Notes: generated by a model from the letters alone, not told the origin. A DNA stretch of 33,956 bases from Clostridia bacterium (GCA_018433015.1 JAHDSB010000180.1:1-33956); one strand, 5' to 3'. Shown: positions 14,584 to 26,950, counted from the stretch's first letter. Made by a program: numbers and translations.

Positions 14584-14623
14584 GATTGTTCCCTCCTACC
14601 AAAATAAAATAATATCTCATATA

Positions 14624-14648
14624 TTAATTCCGGGGCTAGTGGAATTAA
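14624..14648 (-). promoter_or_regulatory. Stem-loop in the rplM leader
   Basis: TTAATTCC (14624-14631) pairs exactly with GGAATTAA (14641-14648) across a nine-base loop, within the roughly 85-nt leader between the rplM promoter and start. There is no terminator U run. L13 leaders that allow autoregulation are known in Firmicutes (Rfam L13_leader). Whether this belongs to that family was not tested. Confidence 0.5.
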
Positions 14649-14676
14649 AAATAGACACAAAAATACTCATAAAACT

Positions 14677-14705
14677 ATATTAATACACGCAGCCTGCCGT
14701 GTCAA
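14677..14705 (-). promoter_or_regulatory. Sigma-A promoter of rplM-rpsI
   Basis: Perfect TTGACA (14700-14705), 17-base spacer, then TAATAT (14677-14682) on the minus strand. It lies between truA and rplM, giving L13-S9 its own transcription in addition to any read-through from truA, for which no terminator is visible. Confidence 0.7.
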
Positions 14706-14742
14706 GAATTATTAACGTCAAACCACTATTTATCCTTGTCTT

Positions 14743-15489
14743 TCAGTAATCATATTCAACTGATTGAAGGCATAATCCCTGAGGTGGCAAAGTTACACCT
14801 GACAGCTTACGGTTTTTAGCAATTATAAGAGTTACTACATCTTCAGGTTGGCGTTTGTCTTTACCAATTTCTACCAATGTTCCCATTATTATTCTAACCA
14901 TGTTATAAAGAAAACCATTGCCTGTAATAGTTAGTTTCAGGAGGGGTCCTTCTTTTTCTAACCCGCAGGAGAATATAGTTCTGACAAAATCGGTTACAGC
15001 AGTGTTTTTAGCACAAAACCCGTGAAAATCGTAAGTTCCCACAAAATTTTCCGCACCTTTTATCATTTTACTTATATCTAATGGTACAGGAACATGGTAG
15101 GCATAATAGCGCCAGAAAGGAGATAATTCTCTATCATTATAAATAGTGTAGCTATAGGTCTTTTTCTTAGCTGCAAATCTGGCATGAAAATCGGGTAACA
15201 TCTCCTCTGCTTGCCAAACTACTATATCCGGGGGAAGCACCGAATTAACGGCGCGAGGAATTCTTTCTATGGGGATCTTTGTAATACTGAAAAAATTAAC
15301 CACCTGTCCTTGGGCATGTACCCCTGCATCTGTTCTACCTGAGCCATTTACCACTATATTCTCGTTGGTGATGGTAGTCAAAGCCTTTTCCAATTCATCC
15401 TGAATGGTTTTCAAGCTGGTCTTATTTTGCTTTTGAAAGCCATGATAATTTGTGCCGTCATATGCCAAAGTCAATTTAATATTTCGCAT
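14743..15489 (-). CDS. truA: tRNA pseudouridine(38-40) synthase
   Basis: Isomerises uridines 38-40 in the anticodon arm of many tRNAs. The 248-residue protein has the catalytic aspartate Asp54 in G-S-G-R-T-D-A-G-V-H-A. The opening K-L-T-L-A-Y-D-G-T-N-Y-H-G-F-Q and a C-terminal F-L-Y-N-M-V-R-I-I-M-G-T-L are also typical. It starts three bases after the ecfT stop with only a weak SD (GGGTTG), which implies translational coupling. The ecfA1-ecfA2-ecfT-truA-rplM-rpsI order is common in Firmicutes. Confidence 0.97.
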   Translation of the reverse strand: MRNIKLTLAYDGTNYHGFQKQNKTSLKTIQDELEKALTTITNENIVVNGSGRTDAGVHAQGQVVNFFSITKIPIERIPRAVNSVLPPDIVVWQAEEMLPDFHARFAAKKKTYSYTIYNDRELSPFWRYYAYHVPVPLDISKMIKGAENFVGTYDFHGFCAKNTAVTDFVRTIFSCGLEKEGPLLKLTITGNGFLYNMVRIIMGTLVEIGKDKRQPEDVVTLIIAKNRKLSGVTLPPQGLCLQSVEYDY

Positions 15490-15492
15490 AGT

Positions 15493-16287
15493 TTACAACC
15501 CAAATCTCGTGAAAATACTAATACCTAAAAATATTGTACAAATAACAAAGGCTATACCATCTCTCTTATCCATAACTAATTGTTTCATTCGGGTCCTATT
15601 TTCTCCTCCCCTATAACACCTGGCTTCCATAGCCATAGCCAACTCGTCGGCCCGTCGAAAAGAACTAAGAAACAGAGGCACTAACAACGGGATAAGACTC
15701 TTAGCCCTAGCAATAATACTTCCGCTTTCAAAGTCCGCGCCTCTAGCCATCTGAGCTTTCATAATCTTTTCCGTTTCTTCTATTAAGGTGGGGATAAACC
15801 TTAAGGCAATAGTCATCATCATGGCTAATTCATGGGCCACAGGTACAAACAAAGCCTTCAAAACACTTTCTATTCCATCGGTTAGAGCAATAGGTGTTGT
15901 AGTTAGAGTGAGCAGAGACGTAATAGTAACCAGATAAATCAAACGCAGTACCATAAATATTCCTTGTCTAAGTCCCTGGTAAGTTATCTTAAACACGCTC
16001 CACTGCCAAATGATATCGCCTTCTGTCATAAAGGTATGGAGGGCCAGAGTAAAAAGTAGAATTATCCAAAGAGGTTTTAACCCCTTTAGAATAAGCTTAA
16101 TTTTTATTTCAGACAATAGTATGATACCTGCAGTAAAAAAAGTAACAAAAATATATCCTATAATATTATTAACCATAAATAATCCGGTCATATATAAAAC
16201 CAGGGTGATGATTTTAGTGCGGGGATCTAATTTATGCACGGGAGAATTACCTTGTATATATTGTCCAATAGTTATATCTTTAAGCAT
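15493..16287 (-). CDS. ecfT: Energy-coupling factor transporter transmembrane protein EcfT
   Basis: Membrane scaffold that couples the two ATPases to substrate-binding S components taking up vitamins or transition metals. The 264-residue protein has about six membrane segments. The cytoplasmic coupling helices contain the short A-R-G and A-R-C motifs (A-Q-M-A-R-G-A-D and M-E-A-R-C-Y-R-G-G) that contact EcfA. It overlaps ecfA2 by eight bases. No S component lies in the window, so this is probably a shared, group II ECF module. Confidence 0.95.
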   Translation of the reverse strand: MLKDITIGQYIQGNSPVHKLDPRTKIITLVLYMTGLFMVNNIIGYIFVTFFTAGIILLSEIKIKLILKGLKPLWIILLFTLALHTFMTEGDIIWQWSVFKITYQGLRQGIFMVLRLIYLVTITSLLTLTTTPIALTDGIESVLKALFVPVAHELAMMMTIALRFIPTLIEETEKIMKAQMARGADFESGSIIARAKSLIPLLVPLFLSSFRRADELAMAMEARCYRGGENRTRMKQLVMDKRDGIAFVICTIFLGISIFTRFGL

Positions 16288-17143
16288 TCTTTTTACCTCG
16301 TATTACTTTTAACAATTCTGCTTGGGCCTCATCAATTGTAAAAATATCAGATCTAACAGGCCATCCCTTGTTCTGCAGTTCTATCATGAGCTTTGTTACT
16401 GTTGGTATATCCAGCCCAATTTTCTGCAGATTATCATAGTGTTTAAACACTTCTTTTATTTTATCATTATAAATGATTTCTCCCTTATGCATAACTACCA
16501 ACTTGTTCACTAACCTAGCTACATCATCCATACTGTGAGAAACTAACACAACAGTTAATTCTTCCTGTCGGTGTAGCTCAACAATCTGGTCCAGAATCTC
16601 ATCCCTTCCCCTAGGATCAAGACCTGCCGTAGGTTCATCAAGTATTAAATATTTAGGTTCCATAGCAAGAACGCCAGCAATAGCTACTCTCCTTTTTTCT
16701 CCCCCGCTTAATACAAAAGGAGAAGCTTCCTTATAGGTTTCATAATCCAGATGTACCATTTGCATAGCTTTTTTCACTCTTTTAGCTATTTTTTCATGAG
16801 GTAGCCCTAAATTCTTAGGCCCAAAAGCTATATCCGCATAAACGCTTTCTTCGAATATTTGGTGTTCCGGATATTGAAATACTAAGCCAACCTTCTGGCG
16901 CACAGCTTTAATTTTAGCCCCTTTTTCTAGGATATTTATCCCATCTACTGTTACTTTACCGGTAGTAGGTCTCAATAGCCCATTAAGATGCTGAACAAGA
17001 GTAGATTTACCGGACCCCGTATGGCCAATTAGTCCGATAAAATCCCCATCTTTTATTTCCAATGTAATATTTTTTAAAGCATGGACTTCTGTATTTACAT
17101 TAGATTGATACGTATAAAATACGTTTTCTAATTTTATGGACAT
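16280..17143 (-). CDS. ecfA2: Energy-coupling factor transporter ATPase EcfA2
   Basis: ABC ATPase of 287 residues. It has Walker A GHTGSGKST (40-48), Q-loop VFQYPEHQ, signature LSGGEKRR and Walker B YLILDEPTAGLDP, followed by the H-loop in VLVSHSMDD. It pairs with EcfA1 as a heterodimer on EcfT. It overlaps ecfA1 by ten bases and ecfT by eight, so the three subunits are translated as a coupled unit. The second position in the operon and the GEKRR signature fit EcfA2 rather than EcfA1. Confidence 0.95.
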   Translation of the reverse strand: MSIKLENVFYTYQSNVNTEVHALKNITLEIKDGDFIGLIGHTGSGKSTLVQHLNGLLRPTTGKVTVDGINILEKGAKIKAVRQKVGLVFQYPEHQIFEESVYADIAFGPKNLGLPHEKIAKRVKKAMQMVHLDYETYKEASPFVLSGGEKRRVAIAGVLAMEPKYLILDEPTAGLDPRGRDEILDQIVELHRQEELTVVLVSHSMDDVARLVNKLVVMHKGEIIYNDKIKEVFKHYDNLQKIGLDIPTVTKLMIELQNKGWPVRSDIFTIDEAQAELLKVIRGKKNA

Positions 17144-17958
17144 AAGGCCATCACCATTTCTTCCACATTTAAAATACCTGGGGGAAGCTTAATGCCGCTT
17201 TGCACCAGTCTTTCTCTAAGTTCCGTCATGGGAGGAACATCAAGACGTAATTTTCTAAGTATATCCACTTGGGAAAAGACTTGGCGAGGTTCCCCTTCCA
17301 TGACTATATTTCCTTCTTCCATCACAACTACTCTATCAGCAAAAACTGCTTCCTCCATAAAATGTGTAATATGCACGATTGTTAGACCTTCTTCTTTATT
17401 GAGACCTATGACAGTATCCATAACTTCTTTTCTTCCTATGGGATCTAACATGGCTGTGGGCTCGTCCAAAACCAAGATACGAGGTTTCATGGCTATCACT
17501 CCCGCAATTGCCACACGCTGTTTTTGTCCTCCTGATAAAAGATGGGGTGCCCGAGCTTTAAATTCATCTAGTCCTACACATTCTAAGGATTCATCCACAA
17601 GCTGCCTTATCTTTACGGGAGGTATTCCTAGATTCTCTGGACCAAAAGCTACATCTTCCTCCACAGTAGTAGCGATCAGCTGATTATCAGGATTCTGAAA
17701 AACCATACCTACTTGCTGTCTGATATCCCAAAGGCGTTCTTGAGTAGAAGTATCTATCCCGTTTATCACTACTTTACCTTGATGAGGCAAGAGCAGCGCA
17801 TTTAAGTGTTTGGCTAATGTTGATTTTCCTGAACCGTTATGTCCTATAACAGCAACGAATTCTCCCTCTTTAATTGTTAAGCTAATACCTTGTAGGGCTT
17901 TTTTTGCTTCTCCTTGGGGCGTTTTATATTGATGAACTAAATCTTTAACTTCTATCAC
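17134..17958 (-). CDS. ecfA1: Energy-coupling factor transporter ATPase EcfA1
   Basis: ABC ATPase of about 274 residues with Walker A GHNGSGKST (39-47), Q-loop VFQNPDNQ, signature LSGGQKQR, Walker B ILVLDEPTAMLDP and H-loop HITHFMEE. The frame stays open to 18021, but that extension would run through the rplQ terminator hairpin. The GTG at 17958 gives the family N-terminus (M-I-E-V-K-D-L-V) and has a GAGTGG SD-like stretch six bases upstream, so it is preferred. It is the first gene after the ribosomal operon terminator. Confidence 0.93.
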   Translation of the reverse strand: MIEVKDLVHQYKTPQGEAKKALQGISLTIKEGEFVAVIGHNGSGKSTLAKHLNALLLPHQGKVVINGIDTSTQERLWDIRQQVGMVFQNPDNQLIATTVEEDVAFGPENLGIPPVKIRQLVDESLECVGLDEFKARAPHLLSGGQKQRVAIAGVIAMKPRILVLDEPTAMLDPIGRKEVMDTVIGLNKEEGLTIVHITHFMEEAVFADRVVVMEEGNIVMEGEPRQVFSQVDILRKLRLDVPPMTELRERLVQSGIKLPPGILNVEEMVMALCP

Positions 17959-17982
17959 CTTTAACCACTCACTTCCCGCCCT

Positions 17983-18046
17983 AAAACAAAAACCAGGAAA
18001 GCCAAACTTAGCCTCAAGCATTGGGCTAAGAATTCGGTTTTCCTGA
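17983..18046 (-). terminator. Large Rho-independent terminator closing the S10-spc-alpha operon
   Basis: CAGGAAA plus GCC (17994-18003) pairs with GG plus TTTCCTG (18036-18045), and an inner stem joins TTAGCC (18008-18013) to GGCTAA (18024-18029). On the minus strand the hairpin is followed by GGTTTTTGTTTT (17982-17993). It starts about 33 bases after the rplQ stop and ends about 25 bases before the ecfA1 start. Confidence 0.88.
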
Positions 18047-18078
18047 CCTCTGGTTTTAATTTAATGTAGGATACTGCT

Positions 18079-18417
18079 TTAAACTAGCTCTACAATAACC
18101 ATAGAAGCAGCATCACCGCGGCGATTTCCTAATTTAATTAGTCTTGTATAGCCCCCTTGGCGGTCCTCATATTTCTTACTGATATTTTCAAAGAGATCTT
18201 TAGTAACCTCTTCATCAAGCAAGTAAGCAGCAGCTTGGCGGCGGGCATGAAGATCGCCTTGCTTAGCAAGGGTCACCATCTTTTCTACAATGCTTCTCAA
18301 TTCCTTAGCTTTTTGTTCTGTCGTTTTAATACGACCATTTTTCAGAAGAGAAGTTGTAATGTTCCGCAATAAGGCACGTCTTTGCCCGGTATTACGGTTA
18401 AGTTTCCTATAACCCAT
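18079..18417 (-). CDS. rplQ: 50S ribosomal protein L17
   Basis: Large-subunit protein of 112 residues, the short bacterial form. Typical segments are [19 protein letters not shown] and the closing [13 protein letters not shown]. It is the last gene of the alpha operon, 54 bases after rpoA, and is followed by the terminator. Confidence 0.98.
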   Translation of the reverse strand: MGYRKLNRNTGQRRALLRNITTSLLKNGRIKTTEQKAKELRSIVEKMVTLAKQGDLHARRQAAAYLLDEEVTKDLFENISKKYEDRQGGYTRLIKLGNRRGDAASMVIVELV

Positions 18418-18471
18418 ATTAATAACCCCCCTTTACTAGAGCACGTCTAAAGGATAGTAAAACGTACAATC

Positions 18472-19419
18472 TTATTCATCAACTTTTCTTAAACTAAGTC
18501 CAAGGGATTTTAATTTTTCGTCTACTTCCTCTAAGGATTTCTTTCCTAAGTTCCTTACTTTCATCATATCTTCTTCAGTTTTGGTAATAAGTTCACCTAC
18601 AGTATTGATCCCTGCACGTTTTAAGCAGTTATAAGAACGAACTGATAAATCCAACTCTTCAATGCTCATATCTAAAATCTTGTCTCTCTCTTCTTCTTCT
18701 TTTTCTACCATGATTTCTACATCTCTGATCTTTTCAGTAAGACCGATAAAGAGTTTGAGATGATCATTCAAGATTTTAGCTGACAAACTGATAGCCTCAT
18801 CCGGAACAATGGAACCATCTGTCCAAACTTCCAGGTTCAGTTTATCATAGTCTGTAATTTGCCCTACACGCGTATCTGTTACTGTATAATTCACTTTGCG
18901 CACAGGTGAAAAGATGGAATCTACCGGGATGATACCAATAATATGGTCTTCCTTTTTATTCTTTTCTGCTGGGCGATATCCCCGTCCTCGTTCAACGTTA
19001 ATCTCCATAACAAGATGCGCATCGTTCTCCAATGTAGCCAGATGCAAGTCCGGATTGAGTACTTCTACTTGGCTGTTGCTGATAATATCTGATGCTAATA
19101 CTTCTCCTGGACCTTGAGCATCTACACGTACTACTAAAGGTTCATCTGTATAAATTTTTAATGCTAATAATTTCAGATTCAGGATAATGTCTGTAACATC
19201 TTCTACAACACCTGGTATAGTAGAAAATTCATGTAATACCCCTTCAATTTTTACTGAAGTAACAGCCGCACCTGGGAGTGAAGATAATAAAACGCGGCGC
19301 AACGAGTTGCCTAACGTTATTCCATAACCCCTTTCGAGAGGTTCTACTACAAACTTTGCATAGTTCTTATCCTCATTTACCTCCACACACTCGATCTTGG
19401 GTTTTTCAATCTCTATCAT
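18472..19419 (-). CDS. rpoA: DNA-directed RNA polymerase alpha subunit
   Basis: Assembles RNA polymerase and contacts UP elements and activators. The 315-residue protein has the N-terminal dimerisation domain ([18 protein letters not shown] near 28-45) and the C-terminal HhH domain from about 248. The DNA-contacting part of that domain reads [15 protein letters not shown], and G-K-K-S-L-E-E-V follows. Length and domain order are normal. It lies between rpsD and rplQ, as in most Clostridia. Confidence 0.99.
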   Translation of the reverse strand: MIEIEKPKIECVEVNEDKNYAKFVVEPLERGYGITLGNSLRRVLLSSLPGAAVTSVKIEGVLHEFSTIPGVVEDVTDIILNLKLLALKIYTDEPLVVRVDAQGPGEVLASDIISNSQVEVLNPDLHLATLENDAHLVMEINVERGRGYRPAEKNKKEDHIIGIIPVDSIFSPVRKVNYTVTDTRVGQITDYDKLNLEVWTDGSIVPDEAISLSAKILNDHLKLFIGLTEKIRDVEIMVEKEEEERDKILDMSIEELDLSVRSYNCLKRAGINTVGELITKTEEDMMKVRNLGKKSLEEVDEKLKSLGLSLRKVDE

Positions 19420-19470
19420 AGGCTAACCCTCCTACTGGATCATAACATTTTCCCAGTTTTTTAAACATTA

Positions 19471-20097
19471 TTATCTGGAGTACAACTCAACAATGTTCTG
19501 CTCTTCCACAGGCACATCAATTTGATCTCTTGTGGGGAATGCAAGAACCTTTCCAACCAATTGTTCGCGATCGAGCTCCAGCCAAGCAGGTGGGTTTTTA
19601 TGAGCAATTACTTCCCTAATTTCTTTAAATTTAGGTGATTTTAAGCTGCTTTCTTTGATAGTAATTACATCCCCTACTTTTACAAGCATGGAAGGAATGC
19701 TAGCTTTATGTCCATTCAGTACAAAGTGATTATGCTTAACTAACTGCCTTGCTTCTGCACGAGAACTAGCAAATCCCAATCGATAAACAACATTATCTAA
19801 ACGTCTTTCTAACAGGCGCAAGAAATTCTCACCTGTAACCCCTGGTTGATTTTCTGCCTTTTTAAAGTATTTCCTAAATTGTCTTTCTAAAATACCATAA
19901 ATACGGCGTGCTTTCTGTTTTTCTCTTAACTGTAATCCATATTCGGATACTTTTTTACGTCTTTGTCCATGTTGACCTGGAGCATACGCTCTTCTATCAA
20001 TTGCACACTTTTCAGTATAACAACGATCACCTTTAAGGTACAACTTAGCACCTTCGCGACGGCATAATCTGCAAACAGGTCCTGTATATCTTGCCAT
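19471..20097 (-). CDS. rpsD: 30S ribosomal protein S4 (zinc-binding form)
   Basis: Primary 16S rRNA binder and 30S assembly nucleator. The 208-residue protein carries an N-terminal cysteine cluster, C-R-L-C...C-Y-T-E-K-C, which marks the zinc-binding C+ version. An S4 RNA-binding domain follows ([13 protein letters not shown] near 100). The ATG at 20097 follows AAGGAGGTG at eight bases and is preferred to a TTG two codons earlier. Its place in the alpha operon differs from Bacillus subtilis, where rpsD stands alone. Confidence 0.98.
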   Translation of the reverse strand: MARYTGPVCRLCRREGAKLYLKGDRCYTEKCAIDRRAYAPGQHGQRRKKVSEYGLQLREKQKARRIYGILERQFRKYFKKAENQPGVTGENFLRLLERRLDNVVYRLGFASSRAEARQLVKHNHFVLNGHKASIPSMLVKVGDVITIKESSLKSPKFKEIREVIAHKNPPAWLELDREQLVGKVLAFPTRDQIDVPVEEQNIVELYSR

Positions 20098-20112
20098 TAA
20101 CAATACACCTCC

Positions 20113-20508
20113 TTAAACTCTTCTGCGTTTGGGTGGGCGACAGCCATTATGAGGAATAGGAGTAACGTCTTTTATTACGCTTACCTCCAAACCAGTAGCT
20201 TGCAAAGAACGTATTGCTGCTTCACGACCTGATCCAGGTCCTTTTACATAACATTCTACTTCGCGCATACCATGTTCCATAGCCGCCTTTGCAGCTTGCT
20301 CTGCCGCCATTTGAGCTGCAAAGGGCGTACTTTTACGAGAACCTCTAAATCCGAGAGCACCGGCACTTGACCATGAAATAGCATTACCGGATCTATCTGT
20401 TATAGATACAATAGTATTATTAAAAGTTGATTGAATATGAGCAACACCTAGTTCTATATTTTTACGTTCACGACGTCTTACCCGCGTATTGGTTGCTTTT
20501 TTAGCCAT
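20113..20508 (-). CDS. rpsK: 30S ribosomal protein S11
   Basis: Platform protein that helps shape the mRNA exit and the S7-S11 bridge. It has 131 residues with the family signature [15 protein letters not shown] and the closing [18 protein letters not shown]. It lies between rpsM (18 bases) and rpsD (15 bases). Confidence 0.99.
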   Translation of the reverse strand: MAKKATNTRVRRRERKNIELGVAHIQSTFNNTIVSITDRSGNAISWSSAGALGFRGSRKSTPFAAQMAAEQAAKAAMEHGMREVECYVKGPGSGREAAIRSLQATGLEVSVIKDVTPIPHNGCRPPKRRRV

Positions 20509-20526
20509 ACTTATTTATTCCCCCCT

Positions 20527-20898
20527 TTACTTTTTACGTTTTGCGCCCACAGTTCTACTAGGCCCTTTACGTGTACGGGCGTTTGTCTTGGTTTTTTGTC
20601 CACGAACAGGGAGGCCTCGACGATGTCTTAAACCGCGGTAACTTCCAATTTCCATCAAACGTTTTATATTTAAGGAAACTTCTCTTCTCAGGTCACCTTC
20701 TACTTTATAGTCTTTATCTATAACATCTCTTAGCTTCGATACTTCTTCTTCAGTTAGATCTCTAACTCGTGTATCAGGATTAATCCCCGTTTTTTCGAGA
20801 ATCTGTTGAGATATTGAGCGTCCAACCCCAAATATATACGTCAGACCAATCTCAACTCTTTTCTCCCGAGGCAAGTCAACACCTGCTATCCTTGCCAT
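20527..20898 (-). CDS. rpsM: 30S ribosomal protein S13
   Basis: Head protein that contacts P-site tRNA and forms intersubunit bridges. It has 123 residues, opening [10 protein letters not shown] and ending in a basic tail with [13 protein letters not shown]. The ATG at 20898 is seven bases after AGGAGG. An upstream in-frame GTG lies too close to that SD. Confidence 0.99.
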   Translation of the reverse strand: MARIAGVDLPREKRVEIGLTYIFGVGRSISQQILEKTGINPDTRVRDLTEEEVSKLRDVIDKDYKVEGDLRREVSLNIKRLMEIGSYRGLRHRRGLPVRGQKTKTNARTRKGPSRTVGAKRKK

Positions 20899-20959
20899 TG
20901 GCACACCTCCTCATTCAAATACGTGTGTTTTATAGCTAATTTCATTTAAAATCCTTTAA

Positions 20960-21085
<126 letters not shown>

Positions 21086-21099
21086 TTAACACCAGGGAT

Positions 21100-21318
21100 T
21101 TATTTATAACGATAGGTAATTCTACCCCGGGTCAAATCATAAGGTGACAGTTCAACGGTTACCCGATCCCCTGGCAAAATGCGGATAAAGTTCATTCTTA
21201 TTTTACCTGAGACATGTGCTAAAACTTTATGGCCATTTGCTAATTCAACCCGAAACATTGCATTAGGGAGGGGTTCCAGTACAGTACCTTCTACTTCAAT
21301 TACATCCTGTTTGGACAT
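21100..21318 (-). CDS. infA: Translation initiation factor IF-1
   Basis: Single S1-like OB-fold protein of 72 residues that occupies the ribosomal A site during initiation. It opens [14 protein letters not shown] and has the F-R-V-E-L-A-N-G-H and [12 protein letters not shown] segments of the family. It lies 97 bases after map, in a gap that contains a small RNA hairpin. Confidence 0.99.
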   Translation of the reverse strand: MSKQDVIEVEGTVLEPLPNAMFRVELANGHKVLAHVSGKIRMNFIRILPGDRVTVELSPYDLTRGRITYRYK

Positions 21319-21384
21319 GGTACTTACCTCCTTATCCTCAACACCTTCATAAAAACTTCCAGTATTGTTTATCTATCAAGAGTC

Positions 21385-21403
21385 TGCCCAACTTCGTTGA
21401 GCA
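21385..21403 (-). other. Stem-loop in the map-infA gap
   Basis: In the transcript TGCTCAAC pairs with GTTGGGCA (one G-U pair) around a three-base GAA loop. It starts about 12 bases after the map stop and has no U run, so it is not a terminator. It could be an RNA processing or stabilising element. Confidence 0.45.
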
Positions 21404-21415
21404 TTACTAACAAGT

Positions 21416-24088
<2,673 letters not shown>

Positions 24089-24532
24089 CTATATCACCTC
24101 TACTTGGCCGCCAGCAGCAATTATTTTCTCAGCAGCCGACTTAGAAAACCTTTGAGCCCTGACTGTTAATGCTTTGCTGATATCACCGTTTCCTAAAATC
24201 TTGATTCCATCACGCACATTTTTTACGAGTCCAGACTCTACTAGTACTTCAGGTGTCACAACAGTTCCTGCTTCAAAACGTTCTTCCAGCTGTTTTACGT
24301 TGATCTCCACGATTTCCTGTCTGAATATATTTGTAAAGCCACGTTTTGGCATACGACGTTGCAATGGTGTTTGCCCACCTTCAAAGTAAGGTCCTTTTCC
24401 GCCGCCGGAACGAGCTTTCTGTCCTTTATGCCCACGTCCAGCTGTTTTTCCTAGAGTCGATCCTACCCCTCTACCTTTTCTAACAGCCTTATCACGTGCT
24501 CCTTCTGCAGGCCTTAAGTTATGGAGTTTCAT
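24089..24532 (-). CDS. rplO: 50S ribosomal protein L15
   Basis: Late-assembly 50S protein of 147 residues. It opens [13 protein letters not shown] and has the glycine- and lysine-rich [13 protein letters not shown] segment typical of L15. AAGGAGGTG stands just before the ATG at 24532; the frame is open to 24556, into rpmD, but that start has no SD. Confidence 0.98.
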   Translation of the reverse strand: MKLHNLRPAEGARDKAVRKGRGVGSTLGKTAGRGHKGQKARSGGGKGPYFEGGQTPLQRRMPKRGFTNIFRQEIVEINVKQLEERFEAGTVVTPEVLVESGLVKNVRDGIKILGNGDISKALTVRAQRFSKSAAEKIIAAGGQVEVI

Positions 24533-24555
24533 ATTCTGCACCTCCTTTTTTACCA

Positions 24556-24738
24556 CTAAGCCATTTCTTCAACAGACAATAAGTGTTTTATTTTTTCAAT
24601 TTTACCACGTACACTTGGTGTATCCTCGTGAATAACACTACTATTTAATTTTTTTAGTCCTAAAGTTTTCACAGTAGCTCTTACAGAATCATTTGATCCG
24701 ATAAAGCTCTTTTTAAGGGTTATTTTTAATTTAGCCAT
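24556..24738 (-). CDS. rpmD: 50S ribosomal protein L30
   Basis: A 60-residue ferredoxin-like 50S protein found in most but not all bacteria. It opens [11 protein letters not shown] and contains [11 protein letters not shown], the usual central motif. It lies ten bases after rpsE and 23 before rplO. Confidence 0.97.
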   Translation of the reverse strand: MAKLKITLKKSFIGSNDSVRATVKTLGLKKLNSSVIHEDTPSVRGKIEKIKHLLSVEEMA

Positions 24739-24748
24739 CTTGATCCTC

Positions 24749-25249
24749 CTACCTTAAGAGTTCTTCCACAGGTATCCCGCGCAGTTTAGCAACTTCCTCA
24801 GCCTGTTTCAAACTCTTGAGTCCCTCTATTGTAGCCCTTACCATATTGTTGGCATTATTAGAACCCAGGGATTTTGTTAAGATGTCTTTGATTCCTGCTA
24901 ACTCTAAAACAGCACGTACTGGTCCACCTGCAATAACACCTGTACCTTCTGCACATGGTAACATTAACACTTTTCCAGCCCCAAATCTACCTGTTATTTC
25001 ATGAGGGATAGTTGTGTTAACAATAGGTACAGAGATCATATTTTTCTTAGCATCTTCGATGCCTTTTCTAATGGCTTCCGGAACCTCGGTGGCTTTTCCT
25101 AATCCAGCTCCAACACGTCCGTTGTTATCACCAACTACAACTAATGCACTAAAGCTAAAACGTCTACCACCTTTTACTACTTTAGCAACACGATTTATAT
25201 AAACCACTCTTTCGGTCAACTCGAGACTGTTTGCATCTGCCTTCGTCAT
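24749..25249 (-). CDS. rpsE: 30S ribosomal protein S5
   Basis: Decoding-fidelity protein at the mRNA entry channel. It has 166 residues with the double-stranded-RNA-binding-like N-terminal domain ([17 protein letters not shown]) and the C-terminal [19 protein letters not shown] is where classical spectinomycin-resistance changes map; here it is wild type. Confidence 0.99.
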   Translation of the reverse strand: MTKADANSLELTERVVYINRVAKVVKGGRRFSFSALVVVGDNNGRVGAGLGKATEVPEAIRKGIEDAKKNMISVPIVNTTIPHEITGRFGAGKVLMLPCAEGTGVIAGGPVRAVLELAGIKDILTKSLGSNNANNMVRATIEGLKSLKQAEEVAKLRGIPVEELLR

Positions 25250-25275
25250 TTTTTTCCCTCCTTTGGCCGGTATAT

Positions 25276-25644
25276 TTATAATTTCAATCCAGCTTCACGG
25301 GCACCTTCGGCCACAGCCTTAATGCGACCGTGATAAAGGTAGCCTCCCCGGTCAAAAACTACTGTATCAATACCCTTTTCCAAAGCTTTTTTGGCTAGTA
25401 ATTCTCCCACTTTTTTAGCGCCTTCAACATTGCAGCCGTTTTCTGCATTGCCCTTGAAGTCTGCATCCAGCGTTGAAGCTGAAACAAGTGTTGTATTATT
25501 TTTATCATCAATTACTTGGGCACGTATATGTTTTAATGACCTGAAAACTGCAAGCCTTGGTTTCTCGGCTGTTCCTTTAATATGCTTGCGAATTCTGAGG
25601 TGTTTTTTCTGGCGTATTTTTTTACGATTAATCCTTTTGAACAT
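25276..25644 (-). CDS. rplR: 50S ribosomal protein L18
   Basis: Binds 5S rRNA and carries it into the 50S subunit with L5. It has 122 residues with [18 protein letters not shown] and the closing [21 protein letters not shown]. The start is ATG at 25644, eight bases after AAGGGAG; an upstream GTG would leave one base of spacing. Confidence 0.98.
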   Translation of the reverse strand: MFKRINRKKIRQKKHLRIRKHIKGTAEKPRLAVFRSLKHIRAQVIDDKNNTTLVSASTLDADFKGNAENGCNVEGAKKVGELLAKKALEKGIDTVVFDRGGYLYHGRIKAVAEGAREAGLKL

Positions 25645-25682
25645 ATGCTTCACTCCCTTCTCTTACGAGTTAAGCCGTTAGA

Positions 25683-26225
25683 CTATTTCTTAGCCCCTGT
25701 TTTACCAACCTTACGGCGGACCACTTCATCTTCATACTTAATTCCTTTGCCTTTATATGGTTCTGGCTCACGAACTGCCCTAATATTTGCTGCTAACATA
25801 CCAACTTTTTCTTTGTCAATACCTTTTACAACAACCTTATTAGGTGCTGGCACCTCAATACTCAAGTCCTTACCAGGGTCAATTTCTACTGGATGTGAAT
25901 AACCAACTGTAAGCACTAATTTGTTACCTTGCTTAGCAGCACGGTACCCAACTCCCACTAGCTCCAGGGACTTTTCATATCCTTTAGTTACACCGTCAAC
26001 CATATTAGCAAGCAGTGCTCTTGTTAAACCATGAAGTGCTCTATGTTCCTTTTCCTCGCTGGGACGAGTAACAACAAGATTCCCATCTTCAAGTTTAACA
26101 ATCATATCTTTATGAACTTCCCTACTCAGCTCGCCTTTAGGTCCTTTGACATTTATGTTAAGACCATCAATCTTTACTTCAACTCCTGCTGGAATAGGAA
26201 TAGGCATCTTACCAATTCTAGACAT
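25683..26225 (-). CDS. rplF: 50S ribosomal protein L6
   Basis: Two-domain protein near the factor-binding site of the 50S subunit. It has 180 residues, opening [11 protein letters not shown] and ending with the signature [11 protein letters not shown]. The third of three adjacent in-frame starts (ATG at 26225) has the best spacing, seven bases from GGAGG. Confidence 0.99.
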   Translation of the reverse strand: MSRIGKMPIPIPAGVEVKIDGLNINVKGPKGELSREVHKDMIVKLEDGNLVVTRPSEEKEHRALHGLTRALLANMVDGVTKGYEKSLELVGVGYRAAKQGNKLVLTVGYSHPVEIDPGKDLSIEVPAPNKVVVKGIDKEKVGMLAANIRAVREPEPYKGKGIKYEDEVVRRKVGKTGAKK

Positions 26226-26296
26226 CATCACACCTCCCTGAGCAATTAAATACTTACAACTAACCGCATTCTATTATCTCATTAATTAATGATTTA

Positions 26297-26695
26297 TTAC
26301 CAAACGTAGCAAAGAACTTCTCCACCAAGCCCGGATTTTCTAGCTTTTTTATCACTCATTACACCATTAGAAGTTGATATAACAGCGATTCCTAAGCCTC
26401 CCAGTACCCGTGGAACTTCGTCCTTTTTAACATAAACTCGCAGTCCAGGCTTACTGATTCGCTTAATCCCAGTAATGACTTTTTGTTTATCAGAGCCGTA
26501 CTTCAAGTATAGTCTCAATATACCTTGCTTGCCATCTTCTACATATTCAAAATCCTTAATGAAACCTTCTTCCTTAAGAATTTCCGCTAATCTTTTCTTA
26601 ATATTAGATGAAGGTATTTCAACTTTTTCGTGATTTACAGAGTTAGCATTTCTAACTCTTGTCAGAAAATCCGCAATAGGATCTGTCATAACCAT
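26297..26695 (-). CDS. rpsH: 30S ribosomal protein S8
   Basis: Binds helix 21 of 16S rRNA; in Escherichia coli it is the autoregulator of the spc operon. It has 132 residues with [15 protein letters not shown] at the start and the C-terminal [12 protein letters not shown] signature. The ATG at 26695 is ten bases from the AAGGGGG SD; the next ATG, two codons in, would be 16 away. Confidence 0.98.
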   Translation of the reverse strand: MVMTDPIADFLTRVRNANSVNHEKVEIPSSNIKKRLAEILKEEGFIKDFEYVEDGKQGILRLYLKYGSDKQKVITGIKRISKPGLRVYVKKDEVPRVLGGLGIAVISTSNGVMSDKKARKSGLGGEVLCYVW

Positions 26696-26725
26696 ATTAA
26701 AAGGACCCCCTTTCTCTCTTCATTC

Positions 26726-26911
26726 TTACCAACTGGCCTTAGTAACACCGGGAATCTGCCCTTCATAAGCCAGTTCACGGAAACAGATACGGCACATGCC
26801 AAATTTACGCATGTACGCATGGGGACGACCACATATTTTGCATCTATTATAAGTTCTAACTTTATACTTTGCGTTTCTTTGCTGTCTCAGGACTTGTGAT
26901 TTTTTAGCCAC
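26726..26911 (-). CDS. rpsN: 30S ribosomal protein S14, zinc type
   Basis: Short 61-residue type Z S14 of the 30S head. Four cysteines in C-K-I-C-G-R-P-H and C-R-I-C-F-R-E-L bind zinc. The longer zinc-free form seen in zinc-limited bacteria is not in the window. The start is GTG at 26911. It sits between rplE and rpsH as usual. Confidence 0.98.
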   Translation of the reverse strand: MAKKSQVLRQQRNAKYKVRTYNRCKICGRPHAYMRKFGMCRICFRELAYEGQIPGVTKASW

Positions 26912-26950
26912 TTAATTCCCTCCTTTTTAAAAGCGCTGTTTCTACAAGAC

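Noticed and set aside
17959-18021. N-terminal extension of EcfA1 starting at 18021.
   Set aside because: The extra 21 codons are encoded by the arm and U tract of the terminator; homologues begin at M-I-E-V-K-D-L.
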